From an uncultured Bacteroidota bacterium (GTDB lineage Bacteria > Bacteroidota > Bacteroidia > 2-12-FULL-35-15): a stretch of 64,000 nt of DNA. The notes beneath the pieces are model-generated. The model was not told the DNA's origin. It searched no databases and saw only the letters and a program-made list of their open reading frames with translations. Shown in pieces: positions 11,601 through 19,558 of the stretch (the stretch's first letter is position 1; each line of letters starts with the position of its first letter). The stretch is from positions 62,001 through 126,000 of the forward strand of contig CAIYIS010000048.1 of the NCBI GenBank assembly GCA_903926385.1, in the 5' to 3' direction. Both the position numbers and the translations under genes were made by a program.

Positions 11601-14600
11601 TGGTTGCAGAAATAATGGCTGTCCATGTTGCTCCATTATCAGTTGAGTATTCAATTTTTACGAAAGTAGAGCATAAATAAGCACTTGTCCAAGTAATATT
11701 GTATGTGGAGCCAACATAAATTGTAGTTGCTGTGTTTGGATAAGTTACAGTGATAACCGGAGTAGGAGCAAGGATGGTAAATACAGCATCGCTCATATCT
11801 GTCTGGCATGTGTTATAATAATCGCTCACTCTAACTTTACAGTTGGTGCTCGGGTTGTTAGGTATTGTCCAGGTATAAGTATAGGTTGTCAGATAAGTTC
11901 CGGAAATAATAGAATTCCAGGTTGTTCCTCCGTCAGTGGAGTAATCTATATTCCAGTAATTCGAAACAGCAGGTGTGGCTGCCCATGTAATGGCATGACT
12001 ACCTGCTCCAACTTGCCAAACTTCACCTCCGTTAGGAGAATTGACAATAATGGAAATGTTCTGAATGATGTGGAAAGCTGCATTGCTTACATCGGTGGCA
12101 GCAGGAATAGATACGTCAGTAACTCGTATCAAACAGTTGTTAGACGGAGTGTTTGGAACTGTCCAGGTATACGAAGTACCTGAGGTACTCGAAATGATAG
12201 TACTCCAGGTTGTACCTCCATCATATGATACTTCTATTTTGTCGTTGTTAGAAGTTCCTTGTTTTGACCATGAAATGGTTTGGCTCGAACAACCTGTCCA
12301 GTTTTCTCCACCGTTAGGAGAGTTTACGGTAATCGTAGGAGCTGAAATGATAAAGTTAACATTACTTACATCATTTGTTAAATTGTTTCCATAATCGCTC
12401 ACTCTAACTAAGCAATATAATGACGGAGTGTTTGGTACCAGCCAGGTGTAGGAACCAGTGTTGCTCACAGAGCTGGTAATTGTAATCCAGTTAGCTCCGT
12501 TATCTGTCGAATATTCTATTTTTACAAATGAAGAACTTAAATAAGCTGAATTCCAGGTTATATTGTATGAATTGTTGACATAATAGGTAACAGCTGTATT
12601 AGGCGCGGTAACGGTGATAACCGGAGTAGGGGCTGCAATTGTAAATACCGCATTGCTCACATCATACTGGCATGTGTTGTAATAATCTTCTACTTTAATT
12701 AAACAGTTTGTGCTCGGATTGTTTGGTATAGTCCAGGTATAAGAGTTTGAAGTGATATAAGTTCCTGAAATAATTGTAGTCCAAGTAGAGCCTCCGTTTA
12801 TCGAATAGTAAATATTGTAATAGTTTGACGCTCCCGACATAGCCCAGGTGATGTTGTGTGTTGGACCACCCACTTGCCAAGATTCTCCACCATTAGGCGC
12901 AGTTACTATGATTGCGGTGTTTTGAGAAATAGTAAATGGGGCATTACTAACGTCAGTTACTAATAAACCAACATCGGTTACTCTCATCAAACAAGTTGTA
13001 GAAGGTGTATTAGGAACTGTCCAAGTGTACGATGTTCCTGTAGTACTATTTGTGATGACATTCCAGGTAGTTCCGTTATCAAGAGAATATTCAAGTTTTA
13101 CGTTATTGGTAGTACCGTATTTTGCCCAATAAATATACTGACTGGAGCAACCGTTCCAAGTTTCTCCACCGTTTGGAGTAGTTAAAACGACATAAGGGGA
13201 GGCAATAGTGAAGTTTACATTCGATACATCATAAGTGGACAAGTTACCTAAATCGCTAACTTTAACCAAACAAGTTGTGGAAGGAGTATTAGGTACTAAC
13301 CATGTGTAAGAACCCGTATTACTTGTAGAAGCAATAATTGTAGTCCATGTAGTACCATTGTCGATTGAATAATCAATTTTAACAAATGATGAAGAAAGGT
13401 AAGCGCTTGACCAAGTGATATTGTAAGAGTTATTAACATAATAGGTGACAGCTGTGTTAGGAGCCGTTACTGTTAATACCGGAGTAGGAGCAGCTATGGT
13501 GAATACTGCATTGCTCACATCGAACTGACAGGTATTATAGTAATCTTCTACTTTCACTAAACAGTTGGTGCTTGGAGTGTTTGGAATAGTCCAGCTGTAT
13601 GAATTAGAAGTGATATATGTGCCCGAAATTATGGTTGTCCATGTAGAGCCTCCATTTGTAGAATAATATATATTGTAATAATTAGATGCACCTACTTGCG
13701 CCCAGGTAATATTATGTGTTGGGCCTCCAACCTGCCAACTTTCTCCTCCGTTAGGAGCAGAAACGATTATGGAAAGATTTGGAGAAATGGTAAATGTTGC
13801 ATTACTTATATCGCTTACCAAAAGTGTAATATCGGTAACTCGCATTAAGCAAGTGGTAGAAGGTGTATTTGGCACAGACCAGGCGTATGAGGTTCCGGAT
13901 GTACTGTTTGTGATTACGTTCCATGTGGTTCCGTTATCTAAAGAGTATTCCAGTTTAACGTTATTAGTAGTACCATACTTTGCCCAATAAATATACTGAC
14001 TGCTACAACCTGCCCAGTTTTCTCCTCCATTTGGTGTGGTCATAACCACATAAGGGGAGGCAATGGTAAAGTTAACGTTGCTCACATCAAATGTTGCAGA
14101 GTTGCCGTAATCGGAAACTCTTACCAAACAAGTAGTAGATGGAGTATTAGGTACTGTCCAAGTATAACTGCCGGTGTTGTTATAGGCTGAGGTGATGCTT
14201 ATCCACGAGGAGCCGTTGTTGGTTGAATAATCTAGTGCTACGAATGATGAACTCAAATACGCTGAAGTCCATGTGATATTATATGTATTGTTCACATAAT
14301 AAACAACCGCAGTATTAGGGGCTGTTACGGTTATTACCGGTGTTGGTGCTGCGATTGTAAACACTGCATTACTTACATCGTACTGACAAGTATTGTAGTA
14401 ATCTTCTACTTTAATTAAGCAGTTAGTACTTGGGAAATTTGGAATAGTCCATGTGTACGAGTTCGAGGTAATATATGTACCCGAAATAATGGTTGTCCAT
14501 GAAGAACCTCCATTAGTAGAATAATAGATATTGTAATAATTGGAAGCTCCCGACATAGCCCAGGTTATGTTATGTGTCGCCCCACCAACTTGCCAGGATT

Positions 14601-16695
14601 CACCTCCGTTTGGCGCAGTTACTATAATTGCTGTATTTAATGATATGGTAAATGTAGCATTGCTTACATCACTTACCAAAAGCGTAATATCAGTAACACG
14701 CATCAAACATGTAGTTGAAGGAGTATTCGGAACAGTCCAGTTATAAGAAGTTCCGGAAGTACTATTTGTGATGACGTTCCAAGTAGTACCATTATCTATA
14801 GAGTACTCCAGTTTTACGTTATTGGTAGTACCATATTTTGCCCAATAAATATATTGGCTGCTACATCCTGTCCAGTTTTCTCCTCCATTAGGTGTGGAGA
14901 GCACCACATAAGCAGCTGCGATGGTAAAGTTAACATTGCTCACGTCAAAAGTGGCAGAGTTTCCAAAGTCAGAAACGCGCACCAAGCATGTGGTAGATGG
15001 CGTATTAGGTACTACCCAGGTATAAGAACCTGTATTATTAGAAGAAGCGGAAATAACAGTCCATGTAGTTCCATTATCTATTGAATAATCTATTTTTACG
15101 AATGATGAAGAAAGGTAAGCCGAAGTCCAGGTGATATTATATGAATTGGCAACATAATAAGTCACTGCCGTGTTTGGTGCGGTTACTGTGATCACCGGGG
15201 TAGGTGCAGCGATGGTAAATGCTGCATTGCTCACATCATACTGACAAGTGTTATAATAATCTTCTACTTTTATTAAACAGTTGGTACTTGGAAAGTTTGG
15301 AATAGTCCAGGTATATGTACCTGAAGTTATATAGGTGCCTGAAATGATAGTAGACCATGAGGAACCTCCGTTAGTAGAGTAATAAATATTGTAATAATTA
15401 GATGCTCCACCTGAATTTGTCCAAGTTATATTGTGAGTTGCACCTCCAACTTGCCAAGATTCACCTCCATTCGGAGCGGTAACGATAATAGATGTATTTT
15501 GAAGAATTGTAAAGTTGGCATTACTTATATCACTTACCAAAAGGGTAATGTCAGTAACACGCATCAAACAAGTAGTTGAAGGAGTATTCGGAACAGTCCA
15601 GTTATAAGAAGTTCCTGAAGTACTATTAGTTATTACGTTCCATGTTGTTCCGTTGTCGATAGAATATTCAAGTTTTACATTGTTGGTTGTTCCGTATTTT
15701 GCCCAATAAATATACTGGCTGGTACAGCCTGTCCACGATTCACCTCCGTTAGGTGTGGTCATCACTAAATAAGCAGAAGCAATTGTAAAGTTAACATCAC
15801 TTACATCATAAGTAGAAAGATTTCCCGTGTCGCTTACTTTAACTTTACAAGTTGTGGAAGGAGTGTTAGGTACCACCCAAGTATAAGAACCTGTATTGCT
15901 TGTAGAAGAAATTACGTTTAACCATGTTGTACCACCATCAGTAGAGTATTCGATTTTTACATAAGAAGTACTTAAATAAGCTGATGTCCATGTGATGTTA
16001 TAAGAATTGGCCACATAATAAGTCAGTGCTGTATTGGGCGCTGTTACGGTAATTAATGGGGTTGGAGGAGCAATGGTAAATAAGTTATTACTCACATCGG
16101 TCATACAGCTAAGCGAATTGTCAAATATTTTTACCAAACAGTTGGTTGAAGGATTGTTTGGAATAGTCCAAGTGTAAGTTCCACTCGTAGCAACAGCAGT
16201 TGTTGTAATTGTATTCCATGTTGCCCCCATGTCAGTAGAGTATTGAATTGTCAGGTAAGTTCCCGTACCCGAAGCTGCCCAAGTGATAGCGTGTGTTGCT
16301 CCACCTACTTGCCAGCTCTCACCACCGTTAGGTGCTGTAAGAATTAGTGGGGCATTAATGGTAAATGTACCATTGCTCTGGTCTACAATAGCATTATTCT
16401 GAAAGTCCATAACTCTTACCAGACAGGTGGTAGAGGAGGTGTTTGGTACTGTCCACGAATAACTTGTAGAATTCAGATTAGTTGCCAAAGAAGTCCAAGA
16501 GGTTCCTCCGTTGGTAGAATAATCCACCGAGTAGAAATTGGATGTTCCGCTACCCGTCCAGGTAATGGAATGAACGGTACAACCCGCCCATATTTCTCCA
16601 CCATTAGGCGAAGTAACAGTTATTGATTGAGCATTGGCTGAGTTAAAGGCCAACACCGAAAACAATGTAATGGTTAGTAGTTTTAGTAATTTCAT
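2620..16695 (-). CDS. Giant (4691 aa) T9SS-exported repeat protein, adhesin-like
   Basis: Signal peptide MKLLKLLTITLFSVLAFNSANAQ; 21 tandem ~96-aa PNGGExW/WTVPNTPSTTCLVRV domains; about 29 tandem ~78-aa TICxGxSTTLxASGxTSYSWxPxTGLS...TTTYTVT repeats; C-terminal T9SS sorting domain VTVYPNPFMDYATVKI...GIYFFKFINDGKVVSTGRLVIQD. Confidence 0.95.
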   Translation of the reverse strand: MKLLKLLTITLFSVLAFNSANAQSITVTSPNGGEIWAGCTVHSITWTGSGTSNFYSVDYSTNGGTSWTSLATNLNSTSYSWTVPNTSSTTCLVRVMDFQNNAIVDQSNGTFTINAPLILTAPNGGESWQVGGATHAITWAASGTGTYLTIQYSTDMGATWNTITTTAVATSGTYTWTIPNNPSTNCLVKIFDNSLSCMTDVSNNLFTIAPPTPLITVTAPNTALTYYVANSYNITWTSAYLSTSYVKIEYSTDGGTTWLNVISSTSNTGSYTWVVPNTPSTTCKVKVSDTGNLSTYDVSDVNFTIASAYLVMTTPNGGESWTGCTSQYIYWAKYGTTNNVKLEYSIDNGTTWNVITNSTSGTSYNWTVPNTPSTTCLMRVTDITLLVSDISNANFTILQNTSIIVTAPNGGESWQVGGATHNITWTNSGGASNYYNIYYSTNGGSSWSTIISGTYITSGTYTWTIPNFPSTNCLIKVEDYYNTCQYDVSNAAFTIAAPTPVITVTAPNTAVTYYVANSYNITWTSAYLSSSFVKIDYSIDNGTTWTVISASSNNTGSYTWVVPNTPSTTCLVRVSDFGNSATFDVSNVNFTIAAAYVVLSTPNGGENWTGCSSQYIYWAKYGTTNNVKLEYSIDNGTTWNVITNSTSGTSYNWTVPNTPSTTCLMRVTDITLLVSDVSNATFTISLNTAIIVTAPNGGESWQVGGATHNITWAMSGASNYYNIYYSTNGGSSWTTIISGTYITSNSYTWTIPNFPSTNCLIKVEDYYNTCQYDVSNAVFTIAAPTPVITVTAPNTAVVYYVNNTYNITWTSAYLSSSFVALDYSTNNGSSWISITSAYNNTGSYTWTVPNTPSTTCLVRVSDYGNSATFDVSNVNFTIASPYVVMTTPNGGENWAGCSSQYIYWAKYGTTNNVKLEYSLDNGTTWNVITNSTSGTSYAWSVPNTPSTTCLMRVTDITLLVSDISNATFTISPNLSIIVSAPNGGESWQVGGPTHNITWAQVGASNYYNIYYSTNGGSTWTTIISGTYITSNSYSWTIPNTPSTNCLVKVEDYYNTCQFDVSNAVFTIAAPTPVLTVTAPNTAVTYYVNNSYNITWSSAYLSSSFVKIDYSIDNGTTWTTIIASTSNTGSYTWLVPNTPSTTCLVKVSDLGNLSTYDVSNVNFTIASPYVVLTTPNGGETWNGCSSQYIYWAKYGTTNNVKLEYSLDNGTTWNVITNSTTGTSYTWTVPNTPSTTCLMRVTDVGLLVTDVSNAPFTISQNTAIIVTAPNGGESWQVGGPTHNITWAMSGASNYYNIYYSINGGSTWTTIISGTYITSNSYTWTIPNNPSTNCLIKVEDYYNTCQYDVSNAVFTIAAPTPVITVTAPNTAVTYYVNNSYNITWNSAYLSSSFVKIEYSTDNGANWITITSSVSNTGSYTWLVPNTPSLYCLVRVSDYGNNLTNDVSNVNFIISAPTITVNSPNGGENWTGCSSQTISWSKQGTSNNDKIEVSYDGGTTWSTIISSTSGTSYTWTVPNTPSNNCLIRVTDVSIPAATDVSNAAFHIIQNISIIVNSPNGGEVWQVGAGSHAITWAATPAVSNYWNIDYSTDGGTTWNSIISGTYLTTYTYTWTIPNNPSTNCKVRVSDYYNTCQTDMSDAVFTILAPTPVITVTYPNTATTIYVGSTYNITWTSAYLCSTFVKIEYSTDNGATWTAIISATNNTGSYSWTVPNSVSSTCLIRVTDFGCTGTYDVSNLDFSINPAVIVTAPNGGEILNSCTTSSINWTAGGCSGYYNIDYSTNGGSTWTSVVTYYSAAGTGNCSYTWASIPNIPSNNCLVKVTDPYATSKTDLSNAVFTIAPAITITQPNFGGSYTVGSVLNINWTSSGVSNYYNIDYSINGGSNWINIVFNTLITTNTYAWTVPNAPSTNCLVRVTDNVNNCKTDVSNSVFTITTSAVPITITAPNGGENWATCSSQTITWNATGTSGQYNLDYSINGGTSWVSIATNYAAGGSSCSYSWTVPNSISSSCLVRVTDYVVSTKTDQSDAAFTMSTSVPVLATGGTTICAGASASISASGATSYSWLPSGSLSNASIANPTASPTTTTTYTVTGTAGSCTNTATVTIVVNPIPNITATPNAPNICAGGTVSFIANGATSYSWAPSAGLSSTSIYNPVATPGVTTTYTVTGTSLGCSNSATATVTVTTIPTVNATSGSSPICAGSSTTLTASGATTYTWSPATGLSSTTVSTPTASPASTTTYTVTGTTNGCSATSSLTLGVSAAPTVSVTGGGNICAGGSVTLTASGASSYSWSPTTGLSNPNISNPVASPSSTTTYTVTGSNGVCTSTQTVTVSVIAIPVIAITGNTTICGGTSTSLIASGATSYTWSPALGLSSTIVANPTAYPAITTTYTITGVSSGCSGSNTVTVNITSAPTVVVTGAGSICAGSSTNLAASGANTYTWLPTTGLSNPNIANPIASPTTTTTYTVTGNNGCTATANALVTVIPIPSVSVSGTNTICNGGATVLTASGATNYAWLPAGDLSNPSVSNPTATPTTTTTFTVTGSTGSCSSSATYMVTVNPIPTVVSSTDVTICAGSSTNLTSSGATTYSWSPSTGLSNANIANPVATPAATTTYTVTGTSLGCSSTASLTVTVTPLPVINITGGATICNGASTNLSASGASSFSWLPATGLSASNIFNPVASPSSSTTYTVTGTANGCSSTQTVAVNVIPLPTISVTGNTTLCTGTSTTLTASGATSYSWSPSTGLSNPTIANPVANPTSTITYTVTGTTGSCSNTTTVTVSVYPVPVVALTGGTTICSGTSTPLSASGAASYSWLPITGLSSASAANPTASPLVTTTYTVTGTSGSCSDTAQVTVFVNTTPSVSVSGTTNICTGGNTTLTASGAASYSWSPGTGLSSSTVANPVAAPVSTTTYTVTGTTSGCSNTSVVTVTVNPIPVVTATGGTTICSGTSTPISASGATTYSWLPSTGLSNASISNPSASPSSTTTYTVTGTSAGCSSTATVSITVNPSPVASAGSNSNICIGSSTVLNGSGGTTYSWLPTTGLSDPNISNPTANPTSTTTYTVMVGNGTGCTSSANVTVTVTPIPVVSVSGNTTICSGSGTTLTASGATSYSWTPSTGLSNANIANPVASPVATTTYTVTGTTSGCSGTQTVTVIVNASPVATAGSPATICSGTSTTLNATGGGTYSWLPSATLNNASIANPVATPLTTTTYTVTVSNGTCSSTSTVTITVNASPVASAGSNVTIACGGSTTLNATGGTSYSWSPTTGLSNPNIANPVCTPPYTTTYTVTVSNGTCSSTASVTVTTGTLSANAGSDVTICTGSSTSLVGSVTGGGGAWVNLASSMSFTQNVGTYTPITGGTVWLTSASLMDDVVSGSVTIPSFTFNNSTFTNIYISTNGFITFGTLAVPTTTNYIPISSTETYQGAVSAFGRDLDKATAGTPEIRYQQVGQEFIIQWQDMGRYSSTGTLDRFSFQIRLNTTTYQVKVVYNAPALIGLASVEPQVGLRGATSTFGTDVNNRTVLSTTGYWVNSTVGTSNVSTCYLESSSPNTYPQAGTTYTWSLPGTTTYSWAPSTGLSSTTILNPLANPTTTTTYTLTANSGSCTAVDMVTVTVGGSVANAGSDVSICSGSNTQLSATGASSFTWLPATGLSATNIANPIASPTVTTTYTVTGTTGSCTSTDMVVVTVVPQPVANAGADVAICAGSSTTLTASGGTTYSWLPTTGLSNASIANPVASPAATTTYTVTASNGACTSTDMVVVTVNPVPVANAGADAAICSGTNTTLGATGGTSYTWLPATGLSSTTIANPVASPAATTTYTVTVSNGTCTATDAVIVTVNATPTANAGSDVTICNGSTTTLGATGGTTYSWSPSTGLSNPSIANPSANPSATTTYTVTATSNGCSATDVMVVNVVAPPVPNAGADVAICAGSTTTLGASGGTSYTWTPATGLSSSTIANPVASPAVTTTYTVSVSNGTCALTDMVVVTVNPVPVANAGTDVTICSGTNTTLNATGGTSYTWTPSTGLSDPNIANPVASPATTAVYTVTVSNGFCSAQDAVIVNVVSPPVANAGSDVTICSGTNTLLSASGGTSYSWLPATGLSNATVANPIANPNSTTTYTVTVSNGSCSATDMVVVNVNPSPTANAGSDVNICLGNSTTLNGTGGTTYSWSPATGLDNASIANPVATPTVNTTYVLTVSNGLCSDNDTVQVTVNIANAGTDVSICAGGNTTLNAVGGTSYSWLPTAGLSNANIPNPVASPTTTTTYTATVTSTCGTTIDSVVVTVLPLPTAYAGVDTAICSGTTISLQATGGVSYSWLPVTGLSNSSIANPLANPMTSTTYTVTVSDGTCSATDAVVVTVNTTPVANAGSDVSICAGSSATLNASGGTNFAWLPATDLSSAGIANPVANPSATTTYTVTVSNGNCSSTDIVVVTVNNLPVAPASISGPTLVCDGSTNTYSVPVDGNITNYFWAVPGNWTGSSNTNSITLVTNVNSGTLAVTASNQCGSATPVILNVILNPLPIVQIGAMAHVCNTSAPVVLTTGYPSGSGGIYSGIGVSGGNMFDPAVSGIGTFTITYTYTDPTTTCTASANGPMTVDLCNSIGTSVADAGVTVYPNPFMDYATVKIGDGITLNNAQLEVYDVLGKQVKYITDITTHEVRMNRDELNSGIYFFKFINDGKVVSTGRLVIQD

Positions 16696-16917
16696 GTGAT
16701 ATTTGTTTTATTGTTTGATTTTTTTGAAAAAATTTGTACAATATTACTTGTTTTTTCATTCGCCAACATATGATTGTTAACAACTTTTTGGCGATTGGAG
16801 GCAACCATATAAAGATTCATATTTTACTGTCTGAAAATAGGATGTTGTTTTCAGTTTAATCATGAAATCGTAAAGAAAATTTAATGATTGAGCTCAGAGG
16901 AAGAGTTGGGTTTTTAC

Positions 16918-17001
16918 GAAATAGTAAATGGTTTTGTTGCTAAACCGCTCACGATTTTTCCAAAACAATTTACTATTTTGGCAAAACCGTTTATTTCCAT
17001 T
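16918..17001. repeat. Degenerate 21-bp periodic segment (array 7) overlapping an inverted repeat
   Basis: AAAC motifs at 16942, 16963 and 16984, exactly 21 bp apart; inverted repeat ATAGTAAATGGTTTTG / CAAAACAATTTACTAT. Confidence 0.5.
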
Positions 17002-17038
17002 CATAATGGTTTGTAACTTTACAATGTGCCAATTGTCT

Positions 17039-17428
17039 TTATACCAAAGGAATAAGACATTTAATTCGTTCCGTTTTTAACTGCCTGTTGAGGGAGTAGG
17101 TTAATGTAATTTGATTAAGATGATGGTAAATGATGAAAGCTCTGTAATACAATTTTTGAATTGTATCCCTATCCGTAGTCGAATTTTCTTTTAGTTGGGC
17201 AATCGAATAAAGTATTTCGGCCAGTTTGTCGAGATTAACGTGATTGAATTTCTTGTTCTTGATGATTTCGGAAATGAAATTATCAGAAGGAATATGGAGA
17301 AATTCAGTAAGATTTAATTCAATTTCTTCTTGTAGCAAATGATTAACAGTTTCGATATTGTCTTCTGAAAGAGGTTTGTCATGAAAACGAAGCAAATCGG
17401 CTAGAATTTTTCCAAGCACCTGACCCAA
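17039..17428 (-). CDS. Hypothetical protein, 129 aa
   Basis: Intact ORF with plausible composition; no family recognised. Confidence 0.5.
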   Translation of the reverse strand: MGQVLGKILADLLRFHDKPLSEDNIETVNHLLQEEIELNLTEFLHIPSDNFISEIIKNKKFNHVNLDKLAEILYSIAQLKENSTTDRDTIQKLYYRAFIIYHHLNQITLTYSLNRQLKTERIKCLIPLV

Positions 17429-17495
17429 TTGGTCTATTTGTTTTTTATGTAATCTTCTTTTGGCAAAAAAGTATAGTTAGATGGAGTGAAATAGG

Positions 17496-17910
17496 TTATG
17501 CATTACGCAGCATTTTAATGTCAATTTTAACCATTTTCATTAGCGCCAGCATTATTCTATTCGCTTTTGCAGGGTCGGGGTTTTGCATAAGTTGGCCAAG
17601 GTTGGAAGGCAAAATTTGCCACGAAATTCCATATTTGTCCTTCAGCCATCCACATTGCTGTGCTTTACCCTCATCAAGCAGTTTTCCCCAATATTCGTCT
17701 ATTTCTTCCTGATCCTGACAATTGACAACAAATGAAACAGCTTCGGAGAATGTGAACATTGGGCCTCCATTGAGGGCCATTTTTGCCGTAACGTGAAATA
17801 GTTCCTGTTTTGAAATTGCGAAAAATAGAAGCGTAAAATTGTACAGCTTCTTCGGCATTGGTATCGAACCAAAGGCAAACAGATACTTTAGATGAATTAT
17901 CAGAAGTCAT
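17496..17910 (-). pseudogene. VOC-family / PhnB-like protein, disrupted by internal deletion with frameshift
   Basis: MTSDNSSKVSVCLWFDTNAEEAVQFYASIFRNFKTGTISRYGKNG in one frame continues as ALNGGPMFTFSEAVSFVVNCQDQEEIDEYWGKLL...WQILPSNLGQLM in another; the usual connecting strand segment is missing. Confidence 0.8.
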
Positions 17911-17915
17911 GTTTT

Positions 17916-18344
17916 TTAAGAATTGGATTCAATATAAATTTTGAAATTGTTAAGAATGGCTTGCCATCCTGTTTTCTGCATTTCTACTGGATTCTCCTTT
18001 TCTGCATCAAAACTCTCTGAAATATGAGTGCTATCTTGGTTGCCGGAGAAAATAATACTCACCATTCTGTTATCAGCTAATCGATATTCGATGCAGCGAT
18101 GGAGTTCTACATTGGTGTAAATACCCTCGAAGTCGAAACCGAAACTGCCATCTTTTGCAGCCATGGTAGTTTTGAAGGAGCCTCCTGTGCACAAGTTATT
18201 TTCGGCATAAGGAGCGTGCCAAGTATCGGCAGCAAAATACCATTGAGTTATATGTTTGGGTTCGGACCAATACGTCCATGCTTTTTCTATCGAAGCATTC
18301 ACAGTGGTTTCCACAGTAATTTTAGTTGAGGTTGGTTGTTCCAT
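17916..18344 (-). CDS. SRPBCC / AHSA1-like domain protein
   Basis: ITVETTVNASIEKAWTYWSEPKHITQWYFA... GWQAILNNFKIYIE pattern. Confidence 0.85.
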   Translation of the reverse strand: MEQPTSTKITVETTVNASIEKAWTYWSEPKHITQWYFAADTWHAPYAENNLCTGGSFKTTMAAKDGSFGFDFEGIYTNVELHRCIEYRLADNRMVSIIFSGNQDSTHISESFDAEKENPVEMQKTGWQAILNNFKIYIESNS

Positions 18345-18484
18345 AAATTGAAAAAATAAAATGAATAAATGTTTAACATCGCTATAGGATTGAAATAGCT
18401 AATGAGTTGACAAAAGTAATTATTTTGGATAAATATAATAGGATTGAAGTGACAAAAGAGATTTTACTCAATAGTAATAACGCA

Positions 18485-19009
18485 TTAATTGTACTTTGAC
18501 TTGTCTAGTTCTTTCCATATTCTGCGGGCACGGGCAGAAAAGGCTGCTGTGTTTTTTGGTAATTGGTCTTCTATCACCGATTTTAATTCGCCTTTGAGTG
18601 CCGGGTGTAAACGAGCTATGTTGGCAATAACCTGCATGGCGTGCACTTTCACCACCACCGTTTCTTCAGGAGCAAGCATAAAATCATAACAAATATCAAC
18701 AAGGCGAGCTTGCAGTTTTTCGGGAATCGCTTGAGATGCCAACACTACCATTATGTTTCGTTTAATTCCATCTATTTGGAAATCTTTCACAGTTTTTACA
18801 AACAAACCGATGTAGGGAATAAGTAATTCTGGATGATTAGCGTTAACAGCTGCCAACACCCATGAAGCACGCTGAGGTATTGGGGGAACACCGTTGTATA
18901 GAATATGAATCAGCTTTTCGAATTCAGCGTCACTGTTTCCTATAGCTTTGGCTATGGCATCTGTATTTCTGCGGGAATGTTCTTTTAAAAGTTGTGCTCG
19001 GTAATTCAT
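18485..19009 (-). CDS. Hypothetical HEAT-like protein; start moved to internal Met (MNYRAQLL)
   Basis: Helical repeat-like sequence; the upstream extension MAKGKKTLKIELKIFYFCS overlaps the folK promoter region. Confidence 0.6.
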   Translation of the reverse strand: MNYRAQLLKEHSRRNTDAIAKAIGNSDAEFEKLIHILYNGVPPIPQRASWVLAAVNANHPELLIPYIGLFVKTVKDFQIDGIKRNIMVVLASQAIPEKLQARLVDICYDFMLAPEETVVVKVHAMQVIANIARLHPALKGELKSVIEDQLPKNTAAFSARARRIWKELDKSKYN

Positions 19010-19053
19010 TGAGCAAAAGTAAAATATTTTTAATTCTATTTTCAATGTTTTTT

Positions 19054-19061
19054 TACCTTTG
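19054..19061 (+). promoter_or_regulatory. Bacteroidetes -7 box TACCTTTG upstream of folK
   Basis: TACCTTTG ends 5 nt before the ATG at 19067. Confidence 0.5.
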
Positions 19062-19066
19062 GCCAC

Positions 19067-19555
19067 ATGAACACAGCGTACCTCATTTTGGGTGGAAATA
19101 AAGGAAACAGAAGTGAAAACCTGAAGAATGCTTTAGAAACATTAGGGAAGCGAGCAGGGGAGGTGTTGAAGAAATCAGAAGTTTATAGTACCAAAGCGTG
19201 GGGAAATACGAAACAACCCGATTTTCTGAATCAAGTAATTTGTTTAAGAACATTTCTCACTGCTAGGGAACTGTTGAATATGGCTTTGGCAATTGAAGAA
19301 AGTTTGGGGAGAGTGCGAACAGAACAGAAATGGACTGAAAGGACAATGGATATTGATATTTTATATTATAATGATGAAATTATTAATACTGCTGATTTAA
19401 AAATTCCTCATCCTTATATTAAAGATAGAAAATTTGTATTAATTCCTTTGGCCGAAATAGCAAAAGAGTTCATTCATCCGGTGACAGGAAATTCAACAGA
19501 AAAAATGCTAAAGGAATGCAATGACAATTTGGAAGTTTGGTTATACAATCCTTAA
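19067..19555 (+). CDS. folK: 2-amino-4-hydroxy-6-hydroxymethyldihydropteridine diphosphokinase
   Basis: AYLILGGNKGNRSENLKNAL...SLGRVRTEQKWTERTMDIDILYY... IPHPYIKDRKFVLIPLAEIA. Confidence 0.95.
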   Translation: MNTAYLILGGNKGNRSENLKNALETLGKRAGEVLKKSEVYSTKAWGNTKQPDFLNQVICLRTFLTARELLNMALAIEESLGRVRTEQKWTERTMDIDILYYNDEIINTADLKIPHPYIKDRKFVLIPLAEIAKEFIHPVTGNSTEKMLKECNDNLEVWLYNP

Positions 19556-19558
19556 AAC

